A stretch of 55,035 bases of DNA from Phycisphaeraceae bacterium (GTDB lineage Bacteria > Planctomycetota > Phycisphaerae > Phycisphaerales > Phycisphaeraceae), in the NCBI GenBank assembly GCA_029260635.1, contig JAJDCW010000051.1, positions 1-55,035 on the forward strand. Direction: 5' to 3'. This document shows positions 8,751-17,569 of the stretch, piece by piece. How positions within the stretch are numbered: the first letter of the stretch is position 1; each line of letters begins with the position of its first letter. A model generated the notes under the pieces. It did no database searches and was not told where the DNA came from. It saw nothing but the letters and a program-made list of their open reading frames with translations. The translations under genes and the position numbers were made by a program.

Positions 8751-11258
8751 TCAGCGTGTGGGCTTGTAGTCCAGCAGCGCCTTGTATTTGGGCGCCTTGT
8801 TGATGGCCTCGTCCATAAAATCAAGCTGGCCCCAGGCACCGAACTTATCCGGCTTCTCCACGAAGTTGAACGCAGTGAAGAGGCTGCCGCCTGCCTTGTC
8901 GAACTCACGCAGGTTGGCGATGTAGGCGTCGTACATCTTCGGGTGCTTCTGCATCCGGAGGATGGCCTTGGCGTAGGGCGGGTTCCCGCCGTGCGCGGTG
9001 TAGTGCTGCCCACCCTCGTAGCCGATCAGGGGGATGGTCCTGCCGAGCTTGCGTGACCAACGCCTCGCCAGTGCGCCGTGGTCCTGGTAGTGTTTTCGGA
9101 CCTTGCCGGTCATGTCGGCAAGCGCACGGTCCAGCAATTCTCCCGCGGTCGTGCTTGAACTGAGCGTGCGGAATTCGCTGCTGCTCAGTGAGAAGTAGGT
9201 CGAACAGGAGATCGCGTCGAACTCGCCGTTCAACTCTTTAGCGAGCTGTTCGGTGACCCAGACGTTGTCCTTCTGGGCGACGGCACAGCGGATGACCCGG
9301 CCGCGCTGATTGCCGAAGACGTCCATCCATATCTCGAAGTCACGGTCGGCCTCCTCGGCCCATGTCTCGTTGAAGGCCCCACTGAGCGAACGTCCACCCG
9401 AGCGATCCCGGACCCAGTCGTGCTGGGGGAACTGAGAGTTCCAGACCTCGTTGGACCACTCGACGTAGACGTTGAGGTCTTTACGCAGACGGTTCTTGAC
9501 CAGCTCGGCAAACTTCTGGACGTAGCGGTCGTTGGCTTGGTGGGGCATGCAGAACCAGGGGTCGGCACCCAACTCGTTGCACAGGTCGATCATGTGTTCG
9601 ATGGCCGCCCCGTCGGTGGTGCCCTGCGTGTAGAAATTGGGGTTGGCCCGGTCGGACCAGCTTGTGACGTTCGAGCCGTTCGTGCGTTGCCAGTCCATAA
9701 ACCGGATCACGCTGAAGGGCTTGAGTCGCTTGAGGTAAAGCGGGTGGAACTTAGAGCGGGCGTTTTCAAAGCCCGGGAGCCAGACCTTGACATTGCGCAC
9801 CGGATCGTTGGGGTTGGATTTATCGATCCGCAGGTAGATGCCCAGGTTGCTCGGTGTCACGTTGGCGACGATCCGGCCCTTGCGACTGGTGACGACTTTG
9901 GCGTCGAAACTCAGCTCGACGTCGCCGTCGCCGTCGTAGGTGCAGACGTATCGGCCGGCGGGGTAGGCGCCTTGTGTGTCAGCGTACATGAGTGTGTGAG
10001 CCGCCTGCCCCGCACGGAGGATCGGCCAGCCCTGGGCGTTCAGCCGCAGCGACTCGCCGGAGTCCCACGGACCGTTGCCGCCGGCGTGTGTCGGCAGCCA
10101 GTCGCGCGACTGCTTCATCGCATCGACGAAGACCCATTCGCGTGTGTAGTAGGTGACCTCGGCGAGGTTGATGCCCAGGAAGCCCCGGCTGTTGGGGGTC
10201 GGGGTCGGAGTTGGCCGAGGATTAGGCGTCGGTGTAGGTGTAGGCGTTGGCGTTGGTTTAGGCTTGGGTGCCGGTGCCGGTGCGGCGGCGGGCCGGGCGA
10301 TCTTGAATGTAATGGTTCGGCCGTGCGTACGCTCTTCGCCCGAAAACGCGATCACACGCAGCGTGTAACGCCCCACCGGCATCTTCGTGACGTCCCATTC
10401 ACCCGAATCGCCGAACATGACATAAGGCGCCGCCTGTTCGACATCGTAGATCTGTTCGGGGCCGGATACTTTGAAAACAACCTTCGAGGGCTCACCGCCG
10501 ACGACGTCGGCCGTGACCTTCACGGGCTTGGTGAGCACGTCGTCGTTGCTGATCCCGATGACCCGGCGGATACGGATGTCCCGTTCGATCCTGAACGGCA
10601 GGGTCCGTGTGTGTGCGGCGGTGTCGCCGTCGTACGCGGTGACGCTGATGGTGTAATCACCGACCGGCATCTCGTTGAGGTTCCAATTCTGCCCGTCATC
10701 GAAAAGAAAGAACGGAGCTTTGCGGTCGGTGTCGATGTCGTTCTTGGGACCCTTGATGTCGAAGACGACCTTGGAAGGCGTCCCGCCACGGACCTTCGCT
10801 TCCACGGTCGTGGGCCGGACCAGTGTGAGGTCGCGGTTGATCCCGATGATGCGGGAAACCTTCAGGGCGGTCCCGATGCTGAAGTTTACGGTCCGGAAAT
10901 CGATCACCCGGTGGTTGCGGACCAGGTAGGCGGTGAGCTTGTAGCTACCTGACTCTGCGTTAGACGTGTCCCACCCGGTACGACGCCCCGCGAGGATGTA
11001 GGGGGCACGTTCCGCGGTGGTCGTGAAGGACGTCGGACCCTCGACGTGATATCGGACGGCGTACTCGGCGCCGTCATCGGCGCCCGCGATCTTTGTCTCG
11101 ATACGTAACTCGCCGGTGACGGCTTGACCGTCTCGGATGCCGGCGATCTGTGTGATCCGCGCCGCCTCGGCCGTGCCTGCGCCAAACATCAACAGGCACA
11201 TCAAAACAAGAAACGTGAAGCTTCCATTCTTACGTGATTCAGCTAGCAACATATGCAA
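8751..11258 (-). CDS. Large secreted protein: three Ig-like repeats, Pro-Thr linker, GH-A-like domain
   Basis: An 835-residue exported protein with a signal peptide ending near GTAEAARI. Residues ~34-130, 132-224 and 226-320 are three tandem Ig-like repeats with shared patterns (SKVVFDIKGP/SKVVFKVSGP and MPVGDYTISV/MPVGRYTLRV). A Pro-Thr linker follows at about 326-356. The C-terminal ~470 residues look like a TIM-barrel glycosidase. EWSNEVWN (about residue 604) and IGYEGGQHY (about 747) supply two glutamates, arranged as in clan GH-A: the acid/base after an Asn, then the nucleophile. Probable role: extracellular polysaccharide binding and cleavage; the substrate is unknown. It starts at TTG 11258, with GAGG five nt upstream; ATG 11252 is an alternative. 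Confidence 0.8.
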   Translation of the reverse strand: MHMLLAESRKNGSFTFLVLMCLLMFGAGTAEAARITQIAGIRDGQAVTGELRIETKIAGADDGAEYAVRYHVEGPTSFTTTAERAPYILAGRRTGWDTSNAESGSYKLTAYLVRNHRVIDFRTVNFSIGTALKVSRIIGINRDLTLVRPTTVEAKVRGGTPSKVVFDIKGPKNDIDTDRKAPFFLFDDGQNWNLNEMPVGDYTISVTAYDGDTAAHTRTLPFRIERDIRIRRVIGISNDDVLTKPVKVTADVVGGEPSKVVFKVSGPEQIYDVEQAAPYVMFGDSGEWDVTKMPVGRYTLRVIAFSGEERTHGRTITFKIARPAAAPAPAPKPKPTPTPTPTPTPNPRPTPTPTPNSRGFLGINLAEVTYYTREWVFVDAMKQSRDWLPTHAGGNGPWDSGESLRLNAQGWPILRAGQAAHTLMYADTQGAYPAGRYVCTYDGDGDVELSFDAKVVTSRKGRIVANVTPSNLGIYLRIDKSNPNDPVRNVKVWLPGFENARSKFHPLYLKRLKPFSVIRFMDWQRTNGSNVTSWSDRANPNFYTQGTTDGAAIEHMIDLCNELGADPWFCMPHQANDRYVQKFAELVKNRLRKDLNVYVEWSNEVWNSQFPQHDWVRDRSGGRSLSGAFNETWAEEADRDFEIWMDVFGNQRGRVIRCAVAQKDNVWVTEQLAKELNGEFDAISCSTYFSLSSSEFRTLSSSTTAGELLDRALADMTGKVRKHYQDHGALARRWSRKLGRTIPLIGYEGGQHYTAHGGNPPYAKAILRMQKHPKMYDAYIANLREFDKAGGSLFTAFNFVEKPDKFGAWGQLDFMDEAINKAPKYKALLDYKPTR

Positions 11259-11732
11259 CTATTCCTCTGGGTTCAGCGTCGCTCCGCGCCGCCTGGTGTC
11301 CTTTGGCTTACCGACAAACGTTTCGTCAGGTTGTGGGGCCGGTTAAGGCCCGTGGGGTTACGATTCAGGCGAGCGCGGTCCGGAGTTTGATGTCCGGGGT
11401 GGTGCGAGCCGGATTGGCCGTGTGCCGGGTAGGCTGGCCTCGTAGCATGCCCGCTTGGGGTATCGACGACCGTGGGTCATCCGTCGGCAAAACAAAACCG
11501 ACCCCCATTTGGGTTCCGATAAATATAGTTGATTGGTTCGCGCAGTGTTCCCAAATTTCCCATTTTTCGCGTAATATGATGGTAAAACACCAGGCCCTGG
11601 GGTGATTACCCCTAACGCTTGAATGACGAAGCTTTCCGGCGATAGATGAAGATCAAAGGCACACTCACACCGATGACCCGATTCACTTTTTCACCGCGCA
11701 TCACGGCGCAATAAAAGACTGAGGCACACCTT
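11259..11732. other. Divergent intergenic region, no gene seen
   Basis: Separates the minus-strand Ig/GH-like gene from the plus-strand DJ-1 gene. Frames here have no ribosome site or protein-like composition. The part 11519-11590 is notably AT-richer than its surroundings and may hold promoter elements for one or both genes, but I cannot assign -35/-10 boxes with confidence. Confidence 0.35.
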
Positions 11733-12257
11733 ATGCCCGAGCTGCAAGGCAAGCGCGTCCTGATGTTTGTGGGGGACGATTATGAAGACATGGAGCTTCA
11801 GTACCCTAAATACCGGTTATTGGAGGCCGGGGCGGAGGTCGTGGTGGCCGGGCTTGAGGCGGGCATCACCTACAAGGGGAAGTACGGTTATCCACAAGTT
11901 TCCCAGAAACGGATCGCCGACCTGAGCGCATCGGACTTCGACGGCCTGGTGATCCCCGGGGGATGGATGCCGGACAAGCTGCGTCGGTATGAAGAGGTCA
12001 AGCAGATCACCCGGCAGATCCACGAGGCGGGCAAGTGTGTCGCTTCGATCTGCCACGGGCCATGGATCGATATCTCCGCGGGGATCGTCAGTGGCGCGAC
12101 CTACACCAGCACGCCGGGCCTGACGGACGACCTGGTCAACGCCGGGGCGACCTGGGTGGACAAGCCTGTGGTGATTGACGACAACCATGTTACAAGCCGA
12201 CGGCCGGACGACCTGCCCGATTTCTGCCGAGGCATACTGGAGGTGATGAGTCGATGA
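11733..12257 (+). CDS. DJ-1/PfpI family protein
   Basis: A 174-residue flavodoxin-like-fold protein of the class I glutamine amidotransferase-like superfamily. The nucleophile elbow ASICHGPW holds the conserved cysteine followed by histidine, and the upstream FDGLVIPGGW gives the family's glycine-rich turn and partner region. The early EDMELQYP supplies the acidic residue common to PfpI-like proteins. Members act as proteases, glyoxalases or deglycases, so the precise activity is open. There is no signal peptide, so it is cytoplasmic. Its stop overlaps the start of the following hydrolase gene by four nt, implying a shared transcript. Confidence 0.9.
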   Translation: MPELQGKRVLMFVGDDYEDMELQYPKYRLLEAGAEVVVAGLEAGITYKGKYGYPQVSQKRIADLSASDFDGLVIPGGWMPDKLRRYEEVKQITRQIHEAGKCVASICHGPWIDISAGIVSGATYTSTPGLTDDLVNAGATWVDKPVVIDDNHVTSRRPDDLPDFCRGILEVMSR

Positions 12258-13225
12258 AATCTATAAACACGGCCTTGTCCGTATTGATGCTGCTGATGCT
12301 GGCGACGCCGGTACACGCACAATCTTCCGAAGCTGCGAGCGACAGCACTTTGAACGAAACACAACCCGCTACGACACAAGCAGATGAGACCGATCAGCCG
12401 TTGCCGCCGATCCGGGTGATGAGTTTTAACATCCGCTGGGGCGGCGCGGCGGACCCGCCGAGCGTGTGGTCCAAACGGCGCGAACGTGTCATGGAAACGA
12501 TCAAGGCCTACGACCCGGACATCCTCGGTGTACAGGAATCGATCTTACGGCAGTCCAAGTACTTGCGCGACAACATGGACGGATTCATCTTCTTCGGTGC
12601 CGGCCGGGACAACGGCATACTCGCCGGCGAGATGTGTGCCGTCTTCTACCGCAGCAACCGTTTCCGGCGTGTCGGTGGTGGACACTTCTGGCTGAGTGAA
12701 GAGCCGGAGGAACCCGGAAGCTTCGGATGGGACGCGGGTTATCCAAGAATCGTGACATGGCTCCGCCTGCGCGACAAGCACGATGGACGCACGTTTGTGG
12801 TGACCAATACGCATCTGGACAACCGCGGCAAGAAGGCGCGTCTGAACGGGGCCGAATTGTTGCGTGAGAAGATGGCGGAAATCGCTGAGGGCGACCCGAT
12901 CATCCTCATGGGCGACTTCAACTGCGACGAGGATTCTGAACCGTATGCTGCCCTGCTTGGCTTGAACGAAGAAGCAGACCCCTGGCTGATCGATTCCTAC
13001 CGCGTGGCCCACCCCGAGCGGACCGATCAGGAGGCGACCTACCACGGCTTCCGCGGCAAGACCGAGGGCAGCCGGATCGACTGGGTGCTGCATTCCCCTC
13101 AGTTCCAAACACTTACGGCAACAATCGACACAACCCACGAGGGCCTGAAATACCCCTCGGATCATTTCCCGGTGGCCGCGACTTTGTTAAGGATCGATGA
13201 AGCACCCGCGACTACGATCGATTAA
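12254..13225 (+). CDS. Secreted endonuclease/exonuclease/phosphatase-fold hydrolase (paralogue 1)
   Basis: A 323-residue metal-dependent hydrolase of the EEP superfamily. A signal peptide (MKSINTALSVLMLLMLATP to about residue 23, ending VHAQ) sends it to the periplasm or beyond. Signature residues are VMSFNIRWGG at the strand-1 Asn, the metal-binding Glu in ILGVQES, TNTHLDN, the catalytic MGDFNCD, and the terminal YPSDHFPV with its Asp-His. Such proteins cleave phosphodiester or phosphomonoester bonds; the substrate is unknown. It starts in ATGA overlap with the DJ-1 gene. It is paralogous to the next gene and has exactly the same length. Confidence 0.9.
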   Translation: MKSINTALSVLMLLMLATPVHAQSSEAASDSTLNETQPATTQADETDQPLPPIRVMSFNIRWGGAADPPSVWSKRRERVMETIKAYDPDILGVQESILRQSKYLRDNMDGFIFFGAGRDNGILAGEMCAVFYRSNRFRRVGGGHFWLSEEPEEPGSFGWDAGYPRIVTWLRLRDKHDGRTFVVTNTHLDNRGKKARLNGAELLREKMAEIAEGDPIILMGDFNCDEDSEPYAALLGLNEEADPWLIDSYRVAHPERTDQEATYHGFRGKTEGSRIDWVLHSPQFQTLTATIDTTHEGLKYPSDHFPVAATLLRIDEAPATTID

Positions 13226-13423
13226 GTGGTTATTTCAGCCGAATCAGCCCGATTTTTGTTGACCGGGCGGTATAAAACCCTACGCTATGACAGACGTGAC
13301 CGGGCCGAAGCCTCCCCCGCTTATTCGAGGCCCAGACGCCACGCTACCGATAAAGAAATTGTCGGCCGGCTTGGAAACGGGGCCATGTGCCCCATACCCG
13401 TGTCACATAATGAGGCTACCCCC

Positions 13424-14395
13424 ATGCGTATGGCAGTGTTATTTGTTGGTGTCTTATTCTCCCTGGCGACGTTGCCCGGCTGCGGCGGCGGCGGTGACCC
13501 GTACAGCTTCCTGCGCAGGCCCGCTCCGAAACGCGCCTACGCCGCGTCGGAAAACTACCGGGTCATGAGTTTTAACCTCCGCACAACCACGTTCATCGAT
13601 GCGGCGAATCACTGGAACCACCGCAAAGACCTCGTGGTGAAATCGATCAAGAAGTTTTCGCCGGACATCCTGGGCACGCAGGAGTGCCAGGCCTCGCAGG
13701 CCCGTTACCTCAAGTCGCAGCTGCCCGGCTATCAGTTCGTCGGCGCCGGCCGCAACAACGGCAAACAAGACGGCGAGATGTGCGGTGTGTTTTATCGAAC
13801 CGACCGCTTCGTGAAGCTGGACGAGGGGCACTTCTGGTTGAGTGAGACACCCGACAAGCCCGGCAGCAAGAGCTGGGGTGCCGCGTTCAAGCGGATGGTG
13901 ACATGGGTCAGACTCGCCCCGCGTAACGGGGACGGGCGCGCGTTCTACTGTTTCAATACACACATGGACAACAGCTCGGAGATGGCGCGTGTGCAGGGCG
14001 CGTGGCTGCTGCGGCGCAAGATCGATCAGATCGCGGACGGCCGACCGGTGATCGTCACCGGCGACTTCAATACCGACTCCGATACGACCCCCTACCAGCT
14101 TCTGGTGCGTGGGCCGCAGGACTGGCGCGGGTACCTGATCGACTCCTACCGCCAGACCAACCCCGTCCCCGCAAATAATGAAGGCACGCGACACGGGTTC
14201 AACGGCAAGACCAGCGGCGACCGCATCGACTGGATCATCGCGACAAATAACTTCACCACCGTGGACGCGGCGATCGACCGCACCCACTACAACGGGCAGT
14301 ACCCCTCGGACCACTTCCCGGTCACAGCGATCTTGAGGCCCAACAAGGGCACACAGTACGCCGGGCACCGCAGCGCGTATGTCGGCGGGTCGTGA
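13424..14395 (+). CDS. EEP-fold hydrolase lipoprotein (paralogue 2)
   Basis: A 323-residue EEP-superfamily hydrolase. The N-terminus has a lipobox (TLPGC) after a hydrophobic stretch, so it is predicted to be lipid-anchored, unlike its neighbour. The core motifs are VMSFNLR, ILGTQEC, FNTHMDN, VTGDFNTD and YPSDHFPV; all catalytic positions are retained. The family substrate could be a nucleic acid, a phospholipid or an inositol phosphate. The start is ATG 13424, with GAGG eight nt upstream. The open frame extends back to 13226, but that part is not protein-like and would bury the lipobox. Confidence 0.9.
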   Translation: MRMAVLFVGVLFSLATLPGCGGGGDPYSFLRRPAPKRAYAASENYRVMSFNLRTTTFIDAANHWNHRKDLVVKSIKKFSPDILGTQECQASQARYLKSQLPGYQFVGAGRNNGKQDGEMCGVFYRTDRFVKLDEGHFWLSETPDKPGSKSWGAAFKRMVTWVRLAPRNGDGRAFYCFNTHMDNSSEMARVQGAWLLRRKIDQIADGRPVIVTGDFNTDSDTTPYQLLVRGPQDWRGYLIDSYRQTNPVPANNEGTRHGFNGKTSGDRIDWIIATNNFTTVDAAIDRTHYNGQYPSDHFPVTAILRPNKGTQYAGHRSAYVGGS

Positions 14396-14470
14396 TCCGG
14401 TAGCCAAAATCAGATGCTTCATAGCGCACAGATGAACCCCTCCGCCGAGGGTCACGTATGATGTGCGCCG

Positions 14471-15361
14471 ATGTCGATTATCCAGACCCAACAACTCACA
14501 CGGACCTACGGCCGACACCGCGGGGTACAGGCGTTGAGCCTTGACGTGCCGCGGGGCTCGGTCTACGGGTTCCTGGGCCCGAACGGCGCCGGGAAGACGA
14601 CGGCGATCCGTGTGCTGCTTGGGTTTCTCAGGCCAAGCGGCGGCGAAGCAAAAGTCTTCGGAAAAGACTGTTGGCGCGACGGCTGCAAGATCAAGCGGGA
14701 CGTCGGCTACCTCCCCGGCGATCTGCGGCTGTACCACTGGATGACCGGCGAATCGGCGCTGAGGTGGGTCGGACAGGTACGTGGGTGTGACGTGATGACA
14801 CACGGACGCGAATTGTCAGAGGAGTTCGGCCTGGACCTGTCGCGAAAGGTGCGCGAGATGTCGCGCGGGACCCGGCAAAAACTGGGCCTCGTCCTGGCAA
14901 TGGCGCACAACCCGAAGCTGTTGATCCTCGACGAGCCGACCGCGTCGCTGGACCCGGTGATGCAGCAGAAGCTGCATGAACGGTTGCGTGGCATGGCAGA
15001 CCGTGGGAACACCGTCTTCTTCTCCAGCCACACACTCAGCGAGGTCGACCGGCTCTGCGACCGGGTGGCGATCGTGCGCGAGGGGGAGCTGGTCACGGAG
15101 CAGCCACTGGAGGACCTTCGCGCCTCGGCGGGACACAAGGTGGTGATCCACTGGAAGGATGAATCCACCGCTAAAACAGACCCGCCCGAATTCCTGAAGC
15201 ATGTGCACAGAGAAGGATTAACGCTGACCGCGGACCTGGACGGGCCGGTGCATCGCTTCATCGGTTGGATTCAGGGGAAAGGCTTCGACGACCTGTCGAT
15301 CAGTCCGCCCGATCTTGAGGCGTTGTTCCACCACTACTATGAGAACGGGGGCGGGTCTTGA
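14471..15361 (+). CDS. ABC transporter ATP-binding protein
   Basis: A 296-residue ABC ATPase of the ABC-2 exporter type. Walker A is GPNGAGKTTA (about residue 37), Walker B LLILDEPTASLDP with the catalytic Glu, and the switch histidine SSHTLSEVDRLC. The signature region reads EMSRGTRQK, a relaxed version of LSGGQ common in this subfamily. The C-terminal ~80 residues form the accessory domain of drug/antibiotic exporters. It overlaps the following permease gene by four nt and forms a two-gene export system with it. The substrate is unknown. Confidence 0.95.
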   Translation: MSIIQTQQLTRTYGRHRGVQALSLDVPRGSVYGFLGPNGAGKTTAIRVLLGFLRPSGGEAKVFGKDCWRDGCKIKRDVGYLPGDLRLYHWMTGESALRWVGQVRGCDVMTHGRELSEEFGLDLSRKVREMSRGTRQKLGLVLAMAHNPKLLILDEPTASLDPVMQQKLHERLRGMADRGNTVFFSSHTLSEVDRLCDRVAIVREGELVTEQPLEDLRASAGHKVVIHWKDESTAKTDPPEFLKHVHREGLTLTADLDGPVHRFIGWIQGKGFDDLSISPPDLEALFHHYYENGGGS

Positions 15362-16173
15362 ACCGAGGGCTGCTCTTCAAATCGATCCGTGAGGTCTGGC
15401 CGGCGACGCTGTTGTGTGGCCTGCTGGCCGCTGCATTCGAGGGCTTGGTCGCGGCGATCTTCCCGGGCATCCAGCAGCAGATGGGGGCGCAGGTCATGAG
15501 CATGGAATTCGTGAAGCGCATCGTCGAGGGGATGCTGGGCACGAAGATCGCGGACCAGATCGGCCCGGAGGTTCTCCAGGCCGTGCCCTGGGCGCACCCG
15601 ATCCTGTTGGCGTTGGTGCTGTCCCATGTCTTGATCTGCTGTACGCGCCTGCCGTCGGGCGAGGTGGACCGCGGAACGATCGACATCGCACTGGGCCTGC
15701 CGATCACACGATGGCGGTGGATGTGGACAGAAACAGTCATCTGCGTGGTAGCTTCCATGATCGTGGTCACGCTGGCGCTGGTCGGGAGTTTCATCGGTTC
15801 GTCGATCGCCGGGGGCGAACGGGGCCTATCTCTGATCTCAGCCGGGATGATTTATGTCAACCTGCTTGGGCTCTGCTTAGCGTTTGGATCGGCCGCCTGG
15901 CTGTTTTCCTCGCTGGGTGACCGCCGGGGTAAAGTGCTTACGATCTCGTTCATCCTGATCGTGGTGTCACTGCTGGTCAGCTACCTCGAGCAGCTCTGGG
16001 ACCCGGCGGGATATGTCGCCTGGCTCAGCGCGCTGTCGTACTACCGTCCCGTGAACATCCTGCGCGACGCGCAGTGGCCGATGCGTGACATCGTGGTGTT
16101 GTACGCGGCGGCGTTGGTGCTGTGGGGAAGCGCGTCCGTCGTGTTCTGCCGACGCGACCTCTGCACGACCTGA
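15358..16173 (+). CDS. ABC-2 type transporter permease
   Basis: A 271-residue integral membrane protein with about six hydrophobic segments (for example LLCGLLAAAFEGLVAAIF, a segment around VASMIVVTLALVGSF, and ILIVVSLLVSYL). There is no soluble domain, fitting the ABC-2 permease partner of the ATPase just upstream. It starts at TTG 15358, inside the ATPase stop (TTGA overlap), a typical coupled start. It exports an unknown compound, likely a lipid, drug or polysaccharide precursor. The sequence alone does not say which. Confidence 0.85.
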   Translation: MNRGLLFKSIREVWPATLLCGLLAAAFEGLVAAIFPGIQQQMGAQVMSMEFVKRIVEGMLGTKIADQIGPEVLQAVPWAHPILLALVLSHVLICCTRLPSGEVDRGTIDIALGLPITRWRWMWTETVICVVASMIVVTLALVGSFIGSSIAGGERGLSLISAGMIYVNLLGLCLAFGSAAWLFSSLGDRRGKVLTISFILIVVSLLVSYLEQLWDPAGYVAWLSALSYYRPVNILRDAQWPMRDIVVLYAAALVLWGSASVVFCRRDLCTT

Positions 16174-16190
16174 CGAGTACACCCAGACAT

Positions 16191-16907
16191 TTACGACTCA
16201 ACCAACTCAGAGATCGATCGGATGATACGGTCGGGCTTGACGTCGGTGTCTGTCGGCAGGCCCGCGCCGCGCCAGTCGACCCATATACCCTTGATGCCTA
16301 ACGCCTGTGGCGCGGCGACCTCCCATTGCAGGTTGTCCCCGACTATCCATGTGTTGCTGGGCGTCGCGTTTAATTCCGTCAGCGCGTGGTCGAACACACG
16401 CCGGTCGGGCTTGCCGACGCCGAACTCGCCTTCGAGGATGATGCAATCGAAGATTGGCTCCAGGCCGAAGCGGATGACCTTGTCTCGCTGGGTCTCGCCC
16501 TTGCCGTTGCTGATCAGCGCGAGACGCACGCCGGCAGCCTTAAGGGTTTGTAGCGTTTCAATTGCGCCATCAAAGGGGGTCATGGCTGTCACCCGACGTT
16601 CGGTAAACCAATCGGCCAGCGCGGTCGCCAGCTCGGCGTTGGATGCGTTGAGCATTTGCAGCGCGTGTTCCACGCAGCCGGATCGGGCTTTATACAGGTC
16701 CATCCGCCCGGCGCGGTTGCGCTCCGGGTCCGACCAGAACCACTCCCGGCTGGCCTTCATCTGCTGATCAAACGCCTTGGCATCCAGCCCGGCACGTTCC
16801 GAAAAATGTTCCGCGGCACGCGACCACAAACGGTCGGCGCTCAGCGTGGTGTCGAGGATGGTGTCGTCCAGGTCGAAAATAATGGCGCGGGGGTAGGAGT
16901 CAGGCAT
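16191..16907 (-). CDS. HAD family hydrolase (HAD-IA, YjjG-like)
   Basis: A 238-residue cytoplasmic phosphatase. Motif I FDLDDTILDT holds the nucleophile and acid/base aspartates, motif II LALISNGKG the Ser/Asn, motif III lysine is in VGKPDRRVF, and motif IV is WIVGDNLQWEV with its acidic residue. The helical cap between residues 15 and 95 marks subclass I. Relatives dephosphorylate nucleotides or sugar phosphates; this substrate is not known. It stands alone, convergent with the ABC permease gene and downstream of ruvC on the same strand. Confidence 0.88.
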   Translation of the reverse strand: MPDSYPRAIIFDLDDTILDTTLSADRLWSRAAEHFSERAGLDAKAFDQQMKASREWFWSDPERNRAGRMDLYKARSGCVEHALQMLNASNAELATALADWFTERRVTAMTPFDGAIETLQTLKAAGVRLALISNGKGETQRDKVIRFGLEPIFDCIILEGEFGVGKPDRRVFDHALTELNATPSNTWIVGDNLQWEVAAPQALGIKGIWVDWRGAGLPTDTDVKPDRIIRSISELVES

Positions 16908-16942
16908 AACCCGTCAATCATACCCAACAGTCCTCCCCTCAG

Positions 16943-17023
16943 CCCCCGACTCTGCCGGGGGTTTGCATACGGCGCAAGGACAACATGCCACTAATGACCT
17001 TCGATCCCCCGGCAAAGCCGGGG
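16943..17023 (-). terminator. Two GC hairpins between ruvC and the HAD gene
   Basis: Hairpin one has a CCCCCG/CGGGGG stem with a 7-nt loop (about 16943-16961). Hairpin two has a CCCCGGC/GCCGGGG stem with an AAA loop (17007-17023). They are related in sequence. Hairpin two lies about 50 nt past the ruvC stop but has no U-tract, so it may be a weak terminator, an mRNA-stabilising structure or a small repeat. Confidence 0.45.
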
Positions 17024-17074
17024 ACGGAGGGCCAAAATACTAATCATATTCGGCGAACATATAGGACACATCGG

Positions 17075-17569
17075 TCACAGTTTCTCGACCGCAAGCCTGC
17101 GTGCGTGGCACAGCGCGATGGCGATGGCGTCGGCAACGTCGGGGGGGCTGGGGATCTCGTCGAGGCCGCACTGGGTTTGCACGGCACGCTGGACCTGCTC
17201 TTTGGAGGCATGGCCGTAACCGGTGAGAGCTTTTTTGACCTCGGTGCTGGGCCAGTCCTGAACCGGCAGACCGTGCTGCTGGGCACATAAAAGGATGACG
17301 CCGCGGGCATGCCCCATGAGGATGGCGGTGCGCGGGTGGTTGTAGTGGGCGTAGAGCTTTTCGACGGCGAAGCAGTCGGGCTTGAAGCTGTCGACGATGG
17401 TGGAGAGCTCTTCGTGGAGCTGGCCGAGGCGTTGTTCCATAGGGGCGTCTGCGGCGATGCGGATGATGCCGCCCTCGACGAGTGTTGGCTCGATCATGCC
17501 GTCGGCAAGATCAACGATGCCGTAGCCGGAGATGCGCAGGCCGGGATCGATGCCGATGACGCGGGTCAT
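17075..17569 (-). CDS. ruvC: Holliday junction resolvase RuvC
   Basis: Endonuclease that cuts Holliday junctions with RuvAB in recombinational repair. The RNase-H-fold acidic residues are visible: Asp in GIDPGLRISGYG at the N-terminus, Glu in AVEKLYAHYN, and the C-terminal DVADAIAIALCH with two aspartates. At 164 residues it has normal length. It starts at ATG 17569, overlapping the stop of the upstream mechanosensitive channel gene by four nt, so the two are coupled. ruvA and ruvB are not in the window. Confidence 0.96.
   Translation of the reverse strand: MTRVIGIDPGLRISGYGIVDLADGMIEPTLVEGGIIRIAADAPMEQRLGQLHEELSTIVDSFKPDCFAVEKLYAHYNHPRTAILMGHARGVILLCAQQHGLPVQDWPSTEVKKALTGYGHASKEQVQRAVQTQCGLDEIPSPPDVADAIAIALCHARRLAVEKL

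Noticed and set aside
9420-10952. 510-residue plus-strand frame opposite the Ig/GH-like gene
   Set aside because: Antisense shadow. The minus strand has a signal peptide, repeats, a ribosome site and a terminator, while this product has none.
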